The notes beneath the pieces were generated by a model, which was not told the origin of the DNA, searched no databases, and saw only the letters and a program-made list of their open reading frames with translations. DNA of 64,000 nt from Pedobacter sp. UBA4863 (GTDB lineage: Bacteria; Bacteroidota; Bacteroidia; Sphingobacteriales; Sphingobacteriaceae): assembly GCF_002399615.1 (NCBI RefSeq), contig NZ_DHDZ01000040.1, forward strand, positions 112,349 to 176,348, written 5' to 3'. Position 1 is the first letter of the stretch. Each line of letters opens with the position of its first letter. Positions 28,011-37,226 of this stretch are shown piece after piece. The position numbers and the translations under genes were made by a program.

Positions 28011-28039
28011 CAAAGATACGGTTTAGGGGTTAAACAAAA
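28011..28039 (-). promoter_or_regulatory. uvrB promoter, leaderless geometry
   Basis: On the minus strand TTTTG (28035-28039), a 16-nt spacer, then TATCTTTG (28011-28018), then 5 nt and the ATG. With the start site normally 5-7 nt past the box, transcription would begin at or next to the A of ATG. Confidence 0.6.
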
Positions 28040-28139
28040 TTAGAGGAAAGAAGTTATTGCTTTTATCTTTTTCTATTAATAAAAACATCAAAAATTACCA
28101 CGTCGTTCTTCCGGGAAATGACGACTAAAACCAACAAGA

Positions 28140-28161
28140 AAGCCCCGATAAATCGAGGCTT
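28140..28161 (-). terminator. terminator after the M1 peptidase gene
   Basis: Hairpin AAGCC.CGAT/ATCG.GGCTT with a two-base loop and one mismatch, followed on the minus strand by TTTCTT. It begins 20 nt past the stop. Confidence 0.6.
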
Positions 28162-28181
28162 CAGGTATGATCCGAGAATTA

Positions 28182-30551
28182 TTATTTTCTTTTTTTAACT
28201 TCAAATTGCATTGGGTTTACACCTTCTGACTGCCCTCGGCCAGTTGCAGCTTGTGCCGCCTTAAACAATTGGAATTTAGATGATGTAGCTTCTACGGCTC
28301 CCCAAGTATTGTTGTTTTCGTTAATGTCGGCAGTTTCGCGGAAAGGATCTACTTTAATTGCTGCAACTTCCTTATCTAATACATAAAATTTAGCTGTTTT
28401 AAGCTCATTCAGCCTCCAGATTTGTGCGGGTATTCTATCTACTATTTTAGAGCCATCTTTAAAAGTAAACTCTACAATAATTGGCATTACCAAACCACCT
28501 TTATTGCTAAAATTAAGTTCGTAGAAATGTTTGTTGCTATATTTTGCTTTTTCTTCGTTTGTAAATTGTTCAAAAGGCAACTTTATTTCTTTGGTTTTTA
28601 CTTTGCTACTATCAACCTGTACCAAACCTCTGGCATATTTCCAGTAGAAATCACGAGCTTCTAAATCTTGATCTGTATAGAACTTAATTCGCTTGTCTTC
28701 TCTGTTTCTCTGCTTGCTAATATCATCATCAGTTAATAGGGGCTTATCCACTGTTGGTTTTTCTATCTTGGTTTTTGCTGGCTTAACAAAATCGGCTTTT
28801 GCATATTTTACTTCATCCAAAGAGATGTCACACGCATCGGTACTGTAAAACCAACCTCTCCAAAACCAATCTAAATCTTCGCCGCTGGCATCTTCCATGG
28901 TTCTAAAGAAATCTGCCGGCATTGGATGTTTAAACGCCCATCTTCTAGAATATTCTTTAAAGGCATAATCGAAAAGTTCGCGGCCCATAATGGTTTCACG
29001 AAGGATATTTAAACCTGTAGCGGGTTTAGCATAAGCATTAGGGCCGAACTGCACAATATTTTCCGAATTAGACATAATAGGTTCTAATTGGTCTTTTGGC
29101 AAGCTCATGTAAGGTACAATGGCATAAGCCGGCCCCCGTTTGCTCGGGAATTTATCATCCCAAGAAGATTCGGTTAAGAACTGTGTAAAGGTATTCAAGC
29201 CTTCGTCCATCCAGCTCCACTGGCGTTCGTCGCTATTAATGATCATTGGGAAGAAATTATGTCCCACTTCGTGAATAACTACGCCAATCATTCCATTTTT
29301 CACGGTTTCGCTATAGGTTCCATCTTCGTTGGTTCTTCCGTAATTAAAACAAATCATTGGATATTCCATACCATTAGCAGCTTCAATACTTTGTGCTACT
29401 GGATAGGGATAGGGAATGGTAAAATCTGAATAGGTTTTGATACTGTGCGCAACCACTCTGGTTGAGTATCTGCTGTAAAGATTGTAGGCTTCTTTTCCGT
29501 AGAAACTCATGCAAAGCACATCTTTGTTTGCTACTTTTTGGTTCATGGCATCCCAGATGTACTTACGTGATGACGTCCAAGCGAAATCTCTCACATCTTT
29601 AGCATGGAAAACCCAAGTTTTTTTAGCGGTCGATTTTTTGGCTTCGGCAGCTTTAGCTTCGGCCAAGGTTACAATCTCTACTGGTGCTTTTGCAGTTTTT
29701 GCCATGTTAAACCTAGATAGTTGTGTTGGTGTTAGCACTTGCGAATAGTTTTGGCACTCGCCTGTAGAGCCCACCAAGTGATCTGCTGGCACGGTCATTT
29801 GCACTTTAAAATCGCCAAAGGTTAAGGCAAATTCGCCCCTGCCGGTAAACTGATGATTTTGCCAGCCTTGAAAATCGCTGTAAACACAAAGACGTGGATA
29901 CCATTGCGCCATGGTAAATAAGTAGTTGCCGTCATTTGGGAAATACTCATAGCCACCTCTGCCTCCTTTTGCAATTCTATCAACAATTTTATAATTCCAA
30001 TCGATACTGAAAACGAATTTATCACCAGATTTTAGTACCGGTGTTTCAATTCGCATCATGGTTTTATTGATGGTGTATTTTAGGTTTTTACCTTGCGCAT
30101 CAGTAATTTTTAGGATATTAAATCCAAATCCGTTATTTGCGGTTGTCAGTGCAAAATTTTCCAACTGCTTATCTGTGGCACCTTTGGGCATCTTTGTTGC
30201 ACTCTGGTAACCGGCATTTTTAAGGTTGCTATGCTGGTTTTCGTCGAGTTGTATCCAAATATAAGTTAATGGGTCTGGCGAATTATTATAGTAAGTAATG
30301 GTTTCGCTTCCTTTTAAGGTCTGCGTATTTTCGTCCAATTCGCACTTAATATCGTAATCGGCACGTTGTTGCCAATACTTTACTCCTGGAGCGCCGCTCG
30401 CTGTACGTTGTTCGTTAGGGGTAGGTAAAATGGTGCCCAATTGTTCGAACTTGTTTCCATGGTTACTACCTGGATTGTTTTGGATGTTTTGTGCCATAAC
30501 TGCCGAAGCAAATAGTGTAGCACTTAAACAAAAACCGTAAAATCTTTTCAT
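28182..30551 (-). CDS. M1-family zinc metallopeptidase (aminopeptidase-like)
   Basis: Exported aminopeptidase-type enzyme of 789 residues. Signal peptide 1-21 (ending AVMAQ), N-terminal beta domain, substrate motif NGMEYP at 393-398 in place of the usual GAMEN, zinc motif HEVGH at 427-431 with Glu450 as third ligand (WMDEG), and a long C-terminal part with a GRGQ-type basic end. It probably digests peptides in the periplasm. The gene starts 12 bp after a HupE/UreJ-like membrane protein, so the two are co-transcribed. Confidence 0.92.
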   Translation of the reverse strand: MKRFYGFCLSATLFASAVMAQNIQNNPGSNHGNKFEQLGTILPTPNEQRTASGAPGVKYWQQRADYDIKCELDENTQTLKGSETITYYNNSPDPLTYIWIQLDENQHSNLKNAGYQSATKMPKGATDKQLENFALTTANNGFGFNILKITDAQGKNLKYTINKTMMRIETPVLKSGDKFVFSIDWNYKIVDRIAKGGRGGYEYFPNDGNYLFTMAQWYPRLCVYSDFQGWQNHQFTGRGEFALTFGDFKVQMTVPADHLVGSTGECQNYSQVLTPTQLSRFNMAKTAKAPVEIVTLAEAKAAEAKKSTAKKTWVFHAKDVRDFAWTSSRKYIWDAMNQKVANKDVLCMSFYGKEAYNLYSRYSTRVVAHSIKTYSDFTIPYPYPVAQSIEAANGMEYPMICFNYGRTNEDGTYSETVKNGMIGVVIHEVGHNFFPMIINSDERQWSWMDEGLNTFTQFLTESSWDDKFPSKRGPAYAIVPYMSLPKDQLEPIMSNSENIVQFGPNAYAKPATGLNILRETIMGRELFDYAFKEYSRRWAFKHPMPADFFRTMEDASGEDLDWFWRGWFYSTDACDISLDEVKYAKADFVKPAKTKIEKPTVDKPLLTDDDISKQRNREDKRIKFYTDQDLEARDFYWKYARGLVQVDSSKVKTKEIKLPFEQFTNEEKAKYSNKHFYELNFSNKGGLVMPIIVEFTFKDGSKIVDRIPAQIWRLNELKTAKFYVLDKEVAAIKVDPFRETADINENNNTWGAVEATSSKFQLFKAAQAATGRGQSEGVNPMQFEVKKRK

Positions 30552-30562
30552 CTGGTATTATT

Positions 30563-31147
30563 TTAAAAAGGTATTCGCTGCAAAGCCATTTGTAAAGCTA
30601 ATGCAAAAATAGCGGATGATACAAATATGATCCAATCTCGTTGTCTTATTTTGAAGAAATATAGGAGAATGCCCGATATCAGCATAATTAAAGCTACAAA
30701 AATAATTTGCCCTACTTCTAGCCCTAAATTGAAGCCAAATAAACCCCAACCTATGTATTGGTCTTTTGCCAACATCATACGCACCGAATTTGCAAAGCCC
30801 ATGCCGTGAATTAGCCCAAAAAATAGCGCCAAATAGTAGTTAATTTGTACTCCTTTTAGCTTTTTACCGTTTCTAAAAAGATTGGCTATTGCAGTGATGA
30901 ATATGGTACATGGAATTAAAAACTCTACCCATTTACTGTCAAAACGAATGATATCTAAAGCACTGAGCGCTAAAGTAACCGAGTGGCCGAGGGTAAAGGC
31001 TGTAACCAATATTAAGATTTGTTTGATCTGTTTGGTGGTGTAAATAGCTACCAATGCCAAAATAAACAATTGGTGATCTAACGCATCTAAGCTTACAATA
31101 TGCGACCAACCTAACTCAAAATAGAATAAGAAATCGGAAAACGACAT
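30563..31147 (-). CDS. HupE/UreJ-like membrane protein
   Basis: 194 residues with about six membrane helices and conserved polar residues within them (LDALDHQLFILAL at 20-32; FTLGHSVTLALS near 70; GLIHGMGFA near 115). This matches the HupE/UreJ_2 group, whose better-known relatives are nickel/cobalt permeases or hydrogenase/urease accessories. No hydrogenase or urease genes are visible, so metal transport is only a possibility. Upstream of and co-oriented with the M1 peptidase gene; divergent from the DUF6702 gene. Confidence 0.8.
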   Translation of the reverse strand: MSFSDFLFYFELGWSHIVSLDALDHQLFILALVAIYTTKQIKQILILVTAFTLGHSVTLALSALDIIRFDSKWVEFLIPCTIFITAIANLFRNGKKLKGVQINYYLALFFGLIHGMGFANSVRMMLAKDQYIGWGLFGFNLGLEVGQIIFVALIMLISGILLYFFKIRQRDWIIFVSSAIFALALQMALQRIPF

Positions 31148-31224
31148 ATTAAAGTTAAATTTTTGCTGGTTAATTGTTGCCTAAGTTAGTTTCTTTCTAT
31201 TACTTTTAAGGCTTAGTTAAAAAA

Positions 31225-31740
31225 ATGAACCCAATATTTTCAAAATTGTTACTTATTTTACTAATTCCTTTTGGTTTTTTAGCAAAAGAAGAAGTAAAAA
31301 AACACCCATTTCATGTTAGCAATACCGAAGTATCTCATAATTCGAAAAACAAATCTTTAGAAATTACTTGTAGAATTTTTACTGATGATTTTGAAAATAT
31401 ATTGAGCAAGCAGTTTAAAAGTAAAGTTGACCTGTACTCGAAAAGCCAAAAAAAGGAGATGAGTGCTTTTGTGAAAAGTTATCTAGCAACCAACTTAAAA
31501 TTAATGGTTGATGGCAAGGTGCTTAGGTATAATTATTTAGGTTTCGAAAACGACCATGAAGCAACCAATGTTTATCTTGAAATAGGAAATGTAACTACTT
31601 TTAAATCGCTCGGTGTAGCCAATAGTATCTTGTATGATTTGTTTGAAGATCAGATGAATATTCTCCATGTGGATAAGAATGGGGAGAGAAAAAGTACGAA
31701 AGCAAGTTTTCCGGAAAGAAAAATGATGGTTACTTTCTAA
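31225..31740 (+). CDS. DUF6702 family exported protein
   Basis: A 171-residue protein with an N-terminal signal peptide (ending near FGFLAKEE) and the family start KKHPFHVSNTEVSHN at about 25-39, then a beta-rich domain. Function unknown. Divergent from the HupE-like/M1 pair with 77 bp between starts; the three probably work together. Confidence 0.78.
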   Translation: MNPIFSKLLLILLIPFGFLAKEEVKKHPFHVSNTEVSHNSKNKSLEITCRIFTDDFENILSKQFKSKVDLYSKSQKKEMSAFVKSYLATNLKLMVDGKVLRYNYLGFENDHEATNVYLEIGNVTTFKSLGVANSILYDLFEDQMNILHVDKNGERKSTKASFPERKMMVTF

Positions 31741-31826
31741 AAAACAAGGGTACAAGTTTATCGGTTAATCGTATAAATTTTAAGATCATCAAAGCATTGA
31801 GAATAAACTTTTTCCTATCTTAGAAG

Positions 31827-33140
31827 ATGCAATTACTTGTTTATACTCCACAGGTTACGCCACGTGTTAAATACATTTTCAATTTTATCTTTAGAGAAGT
31901 ATTGCGTTGCGATTTTGAATTTACCAGCGTGGCCAAACATTTTATGGCATACGAGGGGCCTAAATTTAGCTACGCTAGCGCTCCTTTAAATAAAGAACTC
32001 TTTTTCAAAGCCGATGGGCTGCTTTCTAAGAACAGTATAGAAACTTTAACAATTTCGACTACTGATTTTGGCGCTGAGCGGGTGCCTTTTGCCGTTGAAA
32101 ATAGCGCATTGCCCTTTGATATTTTTGCCGCTTCATTTTACTTTGTAAGCAGGTATGAAGAGTATTTGCCCTACACGCCCGATGAGCATTTTAGGTATCC
32201 GGCAAAGCTGAGCTTACAGTTTGAATTGGGCTTGTTAAAAGTTCCTATAGTTGATCAATGGGGCGTTATCTTAAAAAATTTATTGCTCAATAAGCTAAGC
32301 AATCTTTATTTTGGGAGTAGAAAGTTCGAGTTTATACCAACTATTGATATTGATAGGGCTTATCATTTCAAGTCGAGCGGCGTAATTAAAAATACACTTC
32401 GTTTTATTAGGGCAATAGCCAAAGGCGATACAGAGCGGTTAAGCAATATTGTAAATACTGGCCTGGGGAAGCGAAAAGATCCTTTTGATACTTATCAATT
32501 TTTACGTCAAATACATGAAAAATACGGATTAACATCTATTTTCTTTTTCTTGCTTTCGCATAAAGGCGATAGAAACCACGATATAAATATCCATCCAAAT
32601 GACGAATTGCTACAACAACTCATTAAGGATACCCAAAAGGTAGCCAAGATTGGTATTCATCCTTCTTACGCATCTAACAGCAACGTAGTGAAGCTAAAAG
32701 AAGAAAAAGCATTACTTGATGCTTTATTAGAAAAAAACATTGATCTCTCGAGACAGCACTACTTAAAGCTTCATTTACCGAAAACCTACCTGCAATTGAT
32801 AAAAGCGGGCATAAACCACGATTACACTATGGGTTATGCATCTCAGGTTGGCTTTAGGGCTGGCACTTGCACACCTTTCTTTTGGTACGATTTACAGCTA
32901 GAAAAGCAGTCGCACTTAAAGGTCCATCCTTTTGCGGTGATGGATGCCACTTTAATTAGGTACTTAAAACTATGGCCGGCTCAGGCCAGCATGTTAATTA
33001 ACGAACTTGTAGAAAGCGTAAAAATGGTAGATGGCACATTTTACAGCTTATGGCACAACGAAAGCCTCTCGGAAACGGGACATTGGAAAGGTTGGAAGGA
33101 AGTTTATGAAAAAATGATGGCACTATCGGTAGTCGGTTAG
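31827..33140 (+). CDS. polysaccharide deacetylase-like protein with DUF7033 N-terminus
   Basis: 437 residues: an N-terminal DUF7033-type region (about 1-165), then a carbohydrate-esterase-4-like NodB fold with PTIDIDRAYHF at about 171-181 (metal/catalytic Asp motif) and IGIHPSYAS near 275 (metal-binding His). It probably de-N-acetylates a surface glycan in the cytoplasm; no signal peptide is present. A near-match -7 box TATCTTAG ends 3 nt before the ATG. Confidence 0.8.
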   Translation: MQLLVYTPQVTPRVKYIFNFIFREVLRCDFEFTSVAKHFMAYEGPKFSYASAPLNKELFFKADGLLSKNSIETLTISTTDFGAERVPFAVENSALPFDIFAASFYFVSRYEEYLPYTPDEHFRYPAKLSLQFELGLLKVPIVDQWGVILKNLLLNKLSNLYFGSRKFEFIPTIDIDRAYHFKSSGVIKNTLRFIRAIAKGDTERLSNIVNTGLGKRKDPFDTYQFLRQIHEKYGLTSIFFFLLSHKGDRNHDINIHPNDELLQQLIKDTQKVAKIGIHPSYASNSNVVKLKEEKALLDALLEKNIDLSRQHYLKLHLPKTYLQLIKAGINHDYTMGYASQVGFRAGTCTPFFWYDLQLEKQSHLKVHPFAVMDATLIRYLKLWPAQASMLINELVESVKMVDGTFYSLWHNESLSETGHWKGWKEVYEKMMALSVVG

Positions 33141-33262
33141 CCGTTTTTGGTGAGAGGCAATTAAGTGCAGTTTCTTTCAGCGATTATGCTTAGGGTTTCT
33201 AAAATATCATAAGTTCCGTACAGAAATGGTAATTCGTAAATCTAAAATTGTAAATTTAAAGC

Positions 33263-33907
33263 ATGATATACGACCTTAGCAAAAACAGTTCTATTGCACG
33301 CACTTTTATTTCCGAGTTGAGAGACGAGCGCATTCAAAAAGACGCCATGCGTTTTCGCAAGAACATGGAACGTTTGGGCGCTTTCTTCGCTTACGAGATT
33401 AGCAAAACACTAAGCTATAAAGAGGTTGAAACCCAAACACCGTTGGGTATTGCCCTTAGTTCTGTTTTAGCGCAACAACCTGTTTTGGCTACTATTTTAA
33501 GAGCAGGTTTACCCATGCACCAAGGCTTGTTAAGCGTTTTTGATCAGGCCGAATCTGCTTTTATTACTGCTTATCGTAAAACTAAAAAGAATGGAGATTT
33601 TATTATACAAATGGAACATATTTCGGCTCCAGATTTAGAAGGGAAAACGGTAATATTGGCCGATCCCATGTTGGCTACAGGGCAAAGCATAGTGCTTTGT
33701 GCCAAAGAGCTGATTGATGCGTACAAAATTGAAAAACTACATATTGTTTCTGCCATTGCGAGTACCGAAGGAGTTGCCCACGTAAGAGCGCACCTGCCCA
33801 AAGCAAATTTATGGCTGGGCGCCATTGATGCCGAAATGACCAGTAAAAGCTATATCGTGCCGGGCTTAGGCGATGCCGGAGATTTGGCGTATGGCGAAAA
33901 ACAATAA
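33263..33907 (+). CDS. upp: uracil phosphoribosyltransferase
   Basis: Salvages uracil to UMP using PRPP. It has 214 residues with the PRPP-binding loop VILADPMLATGQS at 130-142 and the C-terminal uracil-binding region IVPGLGDAGDLAYG. The length is standard. Flanked by a deacetylase-like gene and by a nucleotidase gene; the latter fits pyrimidine metabolism. Confidence 0.95.
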   Translation: MIYDLSKNSSIARTFISELRDERIQKDAMRFRKNMERLGAFFAYEISKTLSYKEVETQTPLGIALSSVLAQQPVLATILRAGLPMHQGLLSVFDQAESAFITAYRKTKKNGDFIIQMEHISAPDLEGKTVILADPMLATGQSIVLCAKELIDAYKIEKLHIVSAIASTEGVAHVRAHLPKANLWLGAIDAEMTSKSYIVPGLGDAGDLAYGEKQ

Positions 33908-34001
33908 TTGGCTTGGTTGTCAGTTTAAGGCAATAAAATTGAACTTGCCTTATCGCATCATTTAATTAGACCTACCTTTACAAGCTTATAAACGGAATAT
34001 T

Positions 34002-34691
34002 TTGATTAAACACATTTTCTTCGACCTTGACCACACCATTTGGGACTTTGACCGCAACGCCTACGAAACCTTAATGGAACTTTATGCACACCATAGGCTA
34101 GCAGATTTAGGTTTAACTTCGGCCGAAGAATTTATTGCCACTTACACCGTTAACAATCACCAACTTTGGGCGCAATATCATTTAGGGAAGATAGATAAGC
34201 AAACACTTAGACAACAGCGTTTTAGAAAAACTTTTCTCGAATTAGGTTTAACGCCAGAATTAATTCCAACAAAGTTTGAAGAAGATTTTGTAAACATAGG
34301 GCCAACCAAAACCAACCTTTTCGAAAGTGCCGAGAAAGTGTTAAACTATCTTCAAAACAATTATCATTTACACATTATTTCTAACGGATTTAAGGAAGCT
34401 ACCTTAACTAAAATGAAGGTTTCTAACCTTAATCCTTATTTTAAAAATGTAGTTATTTCTGAAGATGTTGGTGTAAACAAACCAGACAAGGCCATTTTTG
34501 AATACGCGTTAAACTTAGCACAGGCACAAAAAAAAGAAAGTATCATGATTGGCGACAGCTTAGAAGCAGATATTTACGGCGCCCAGAACTTTGGTATGAA
34601 AGCTATTTTCTTTAACCCGCTGAAAGCTCAAAAGCCTGATGACGTAGCACAACAAATTCATCATTTGGAAGAATTGTTAAATCAATTTTAA
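34002..34691 (+). CDS. YjjG-family noncanonical pyrimidine nucleotidase (HAD)
   Basis: HAD-superfamily hydrolase of 229 residues thought to remove aberrant pyrimidine nucleotides. Motif I FFDLDHTIWD (Asp8, Asp10), motif II IISNGF near 127, conserved Lys in GVNKPDKAIFEYAL near 160, motif III MIGDSLEADI near 183. The start is TTG at 34002; no in-frame ATG precedes motif I. It follows upp, a sensible pyrimidine-salvage neighbour. Confidence 0.9.
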   Translation: MIKHIFFDLDHTIWDFDRNAYETLMELYAHHRLADLGLTSAEEFIATYTVNNHQLWAQYHLGKIDKQTLRQQRFRKTFLELGLTPELIPTKFEEDFVNIGPTKTNLFESAEKVLNYLQNNYHLHIISNGFKEATLTKMKVSNLNPYFKNVVISEDVGVNKPDKAIFEYALNLAQAQKKESIMIGDSLEADIYGAQNFGMKAIFFNPLKAQKPDDVAQQIHHLEELLNQF

Positions 34692-34737
34692 TAAAAATAC
34701 CTTGGGCTAAGCCCTTATACAACTTTAATAGATTAAC

Positions 34738-35100
34738 ATGAGAAAAATAGTTTTAGCATTAGTAGCAGCAGCAACCTTAGTAGCTTGTAGCAGTAAAAAC
34801 ACTAACGAAACGCAGGCGGCCAACCAAGATGGGTTACCTGCCCCTTCGGCAACTACAGCCAACCAAAGAGGCCTGTTAACCAATCCTGAACATGGCCAAC
34901 CAGGACACGATTGCGCCTTGCCAGTAGGAGCGCCCTTAGCACAAAAAATAGCTACTACTCCGCAACCCGCACCTGATAATGCTACGCCAACAGCTCCGCA
35001 ACCAGTTGCAGAAAAGCCATCGATTACCCAAAAATTAAACCCTGCACATGGCCAACCAGGACATGATTGTGCTAAACCTGTTGGTGCCCCGTTAAGTTAA
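34738..35100 (+). CDS. small lipoprotein with duplicated HGQPGHDC module
   Basis: A 120-residue lipoprotein: signal peptide and lipobox LVAC (Cys17), then a Thr/Pro/Ala-rich linker with two nearly identical 20-residue modules at 49-68 and 101-120. Each contains HGQPGHDCA, a Pro-Val-Gly-Ala-Pro-Leu tail and no other structure. Two His and one Cys per module suggest metal or heme ligation, but this is inference. It lies 46 bp after the nucleotidase and 22 bp before the flippase gene. Confidence 0.75.
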   Translation: MRKIVLALVAAATLVACSSKNTNETQAANQDGLPAPSATTANQRGLLTNPEHGQPGHDCALPVGAPLAQKIATTPQPAPDNATPTAPQPVAEKPSITQKLNPAHGQPGHDCAKPVGAPLS

Positions 35101-35122
35101 CATGCTATTTTATTCTGCATAA

Positions 35123-36448
35123 ATGAAGCTGCCCCACATTAAAGGTTTCGACCAAGATGCATTAAATAAGTATTTTAAGAATACGGGCCTTTTAATGTTT
35201 GGTCGGGTGGGTAGTATGGCTATCAAAATGATTGTTAACATTATGATGGCCAATTATTTATTGGCCTCAAATTATGGCGTGTTAACCGCCTCTTTAGCCT
35301 ATGTATTTCTTTTTGCATCGGTAGCGGGGCTAGGTCTTGATAGCTTTATTGTAAAAGAACTGCATAGGCAACCGTTAAAACGTAATCAGATTTTAGGCAC
35401 TTCTGCTCTATTGAAAGCTGTTGCAGGCGTTTTATGCATACCTGTTATTTTTTTAGCTTGGCAATTTTTTCCGCAAGATAATATCCCTTATTATTTTATT
35501 TTTATCCTTTCGTTTACAGGTTTTTTTCAATCATTAACCGTTGTCGATTCCTATTTCCAATCCGAAGTTCAATCCAAATACATTATGTATGTTCAAATTG
35601 CTGGGAACTTAATTTCAGCAATGATTAAACTAGGGTTGATATATTTTTCCTCACCTCTTTTATACTTTGTTTATGCTACAATTTTTGATGTCATTTTATT
35701 ATCTATAGGATATTTTTTGATGTATGAACGCAAGGGGAGAAGTGTTTTTCAGTGGACTTTCAATAACGAAATTGCTAAAAATCTCCTCAAGCAATCTTGG
35801 CCATTAATTATATCAGGTATCATGGTGTCAATTTATATGAAAATTGATGTTTTAATGTTAAACAAGATGCTCCCAAATGGAGCAGAAGAAGTTGGGGCTT
35901 ATGCAACAGTAGTAATGTTTAGTGAAGCTTTAAACTTTGTGCCTGTAGCTATTGTTACCTCGCTTTTTCCTGCTATTTTAAATGCTAGAAGAGACGACCC
36001 TATTCGTTATCAAAAACGGTTACAGAACTTGTTTGATTTGATGGTTTGGCTAAGTTTAGTATTTGCAATATTCATCAGCTTTGCATCGCCAATTATTTAT
36101 AGGTTATTTAAACCAGAATTTGCTACTGCCGCTCCTGTTCTAGCGGTACATGTTTGGGGCAGTCTTTTTGTTTTCTTAGGCGTAGCAAGTACACAGGTGC
36201 TTATAGCCGAAGGTTTAAACAGACTAACTTTCATACGGACAGGATTTGGAGCAATAGTTAATATCGTTCTAAATTTCTTACTGATACCTACCATGGGAAT
36301 GATGGGGACTGCCATAGCCACACTAATAGCCTATGCTTCTACCAACTTTCTGTTATTGTTTGTGAAGAAAACTAGAAAACAGGGGGTAATGGTTGTAAAA
36401 TCTCTCTTTCTTATCACGTTGTTTGAGAAAGTATCAAAAAAAAATTAG
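35123..36448 (+). CDS. polysaccharide flippase (Wzx/MATE-like)
   Basis: 441 residues, about 12-14 membrane segments, oligosaccharide-lipid flippase family. The N-terminal NTGLLMFGRVGSMAIKMIVN resembles Wzx starts. It moves lipid-linked glycan units across the inner membrane. The stop abuts the stop of the convergent FkbM gene (36448/36449). Confidence 0.9.
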   Translation: MKLPHIKGFDQDALNKYFKNTGLLMFGRVGSMAIKMIVNIMMANYLLASNYGVLTASLAYVFLFASVAGLGLDSFIVKELHRQPLKRNQILGTSALLKAVAGVLCIPVIFLAWQFFPQDNIPYYFIFILSFTGFFQSLTVVDSYFQSEVQSKYIMYVQIAGNLISAMIKLGLIYFSSPLLYFVYATIFDVILLSIGYFLMYERKGRSVFQWTFNNEIAKNLLKQSWPLIISGIMVSIYMKIDVLMLNKMLPNGAEEVGAYATVVMFSEALNFVPVAIVTSLFPAILNARRDDPIRYQKRLQNLFDLMVWLSLVFAIFISFASPIIYRLFKPEFATAAPVLAVHVWGSLFVFLGVASTQVLIAEGLNRLTFIRTGFGAIVNIVLNFLLIPTMGMMGTAIATLIAYASTNFLLLFVKKTRKQGVMVVKSLFLITLFEKVSKKN

Positions 36449-37132
36449 CTACTTTCTATAAATGCAAGTACGCAAAGTTTTTGCAAAAAACTTGTAACCT
36501 TTCTCTTTCAGAAATTGATATATGGGCGATTTGCTGATTTCATCAACATCTACATTCTCCTCAACCAAAATTACTTCTGGCTGGTATTTGTCCCAATTGT
36601 TAGATAGTAAAACTTGATAATCCAATCCTTCTACATCTATAGAAATAAAGTCTATTTTTTGCCCAATAGGCAGATATTTATCAAAGACTTCCGATAGTGG
36701 TAAAACATCTATATCCAATCTTTTGATAATTTTATATTTTTTAGATTCGCTATCTATTCGTTCGGAAACTTCTTTAGAAAAGCTATTTAAGGCTGGTTCG
36801 TTAAAACAATGGAAGGTTAAGCTACCTTTCTCAGGGCTTATGCCAATATTTAAATTGATATCCCTCTTTCTAAATAATTTGAACGCTTTTATTGCATCTG
36901 GGGTTGGTTCTATATTAATTCCTCTCCAACCTCTGTTATAAAAATATTTTGTGTTCGAAAACCTAACGGGATGGTGTGCGCCAACATCCACAAAAAAACC
37001 TCTATACCTTTTTTTTTGCTCAAATAGAGCTTTCAAAATCATGTCCTCGCCATCTTGAGAGAAAGATTTACTGAACTGGAAATAGTAGGTTGGCAAAAAT
37101 TTCTTCAGCTTTTGTTTCACGAAATTAATCAT
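36449..37132 (-). CDS. FkbM-family methyltransferase
   Basis: SAM-dependent O-methyltransferase, 227 residues, FkbM type. SQDGEDMILKALF at about 24-36, SAM motif FVDVGAHHPVRFSNT at about 47-61, and DFISIDVEGLDYQVL near 163. In surface-glycan loci such enzymes methylate sugars. A 7/8 -7 box (TATATTTT) ends 5 nt before the ATG. Confidence 0.9.
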   Translation of the reverse strand: MINFVKQKLKKFLPTYYFQFSKSFSQDGEDMILKALFEQKKRYRGFFVDVGAHHPVRFSNTKYFYNRGWRGINIEPTPDAIKAFKLFRKRDINLNIGISPEKGSLTFHCFNEPALNSFSKEVSERIDSESKKYKIIKRLDIDVLPLSEVFDKYLPIGQKIDFISIDVEGLDYQVLLSNNWDKYQPEVILVEENVDVDEISKSPIYQFLKEKGYKFFAKTLRTCIYRK

Positions 37133-37226
37133 GGCTAAAAATATAGATAATTCATAAACTTGAACTAAAATTTGTCAATTATTGTGATTAATAGTTACTT
37201 TTAAGGATAACTAGCTAAAGCCAAAA

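Noticed and set aside
30563..31147. Hydrogenase or urease accessory role for the HupE/UreJ-like gene
   Set aside because: No hydrogenase, urease or nickel-handling genes are present in the neighbourhood; only the membrane family resemblance remains.
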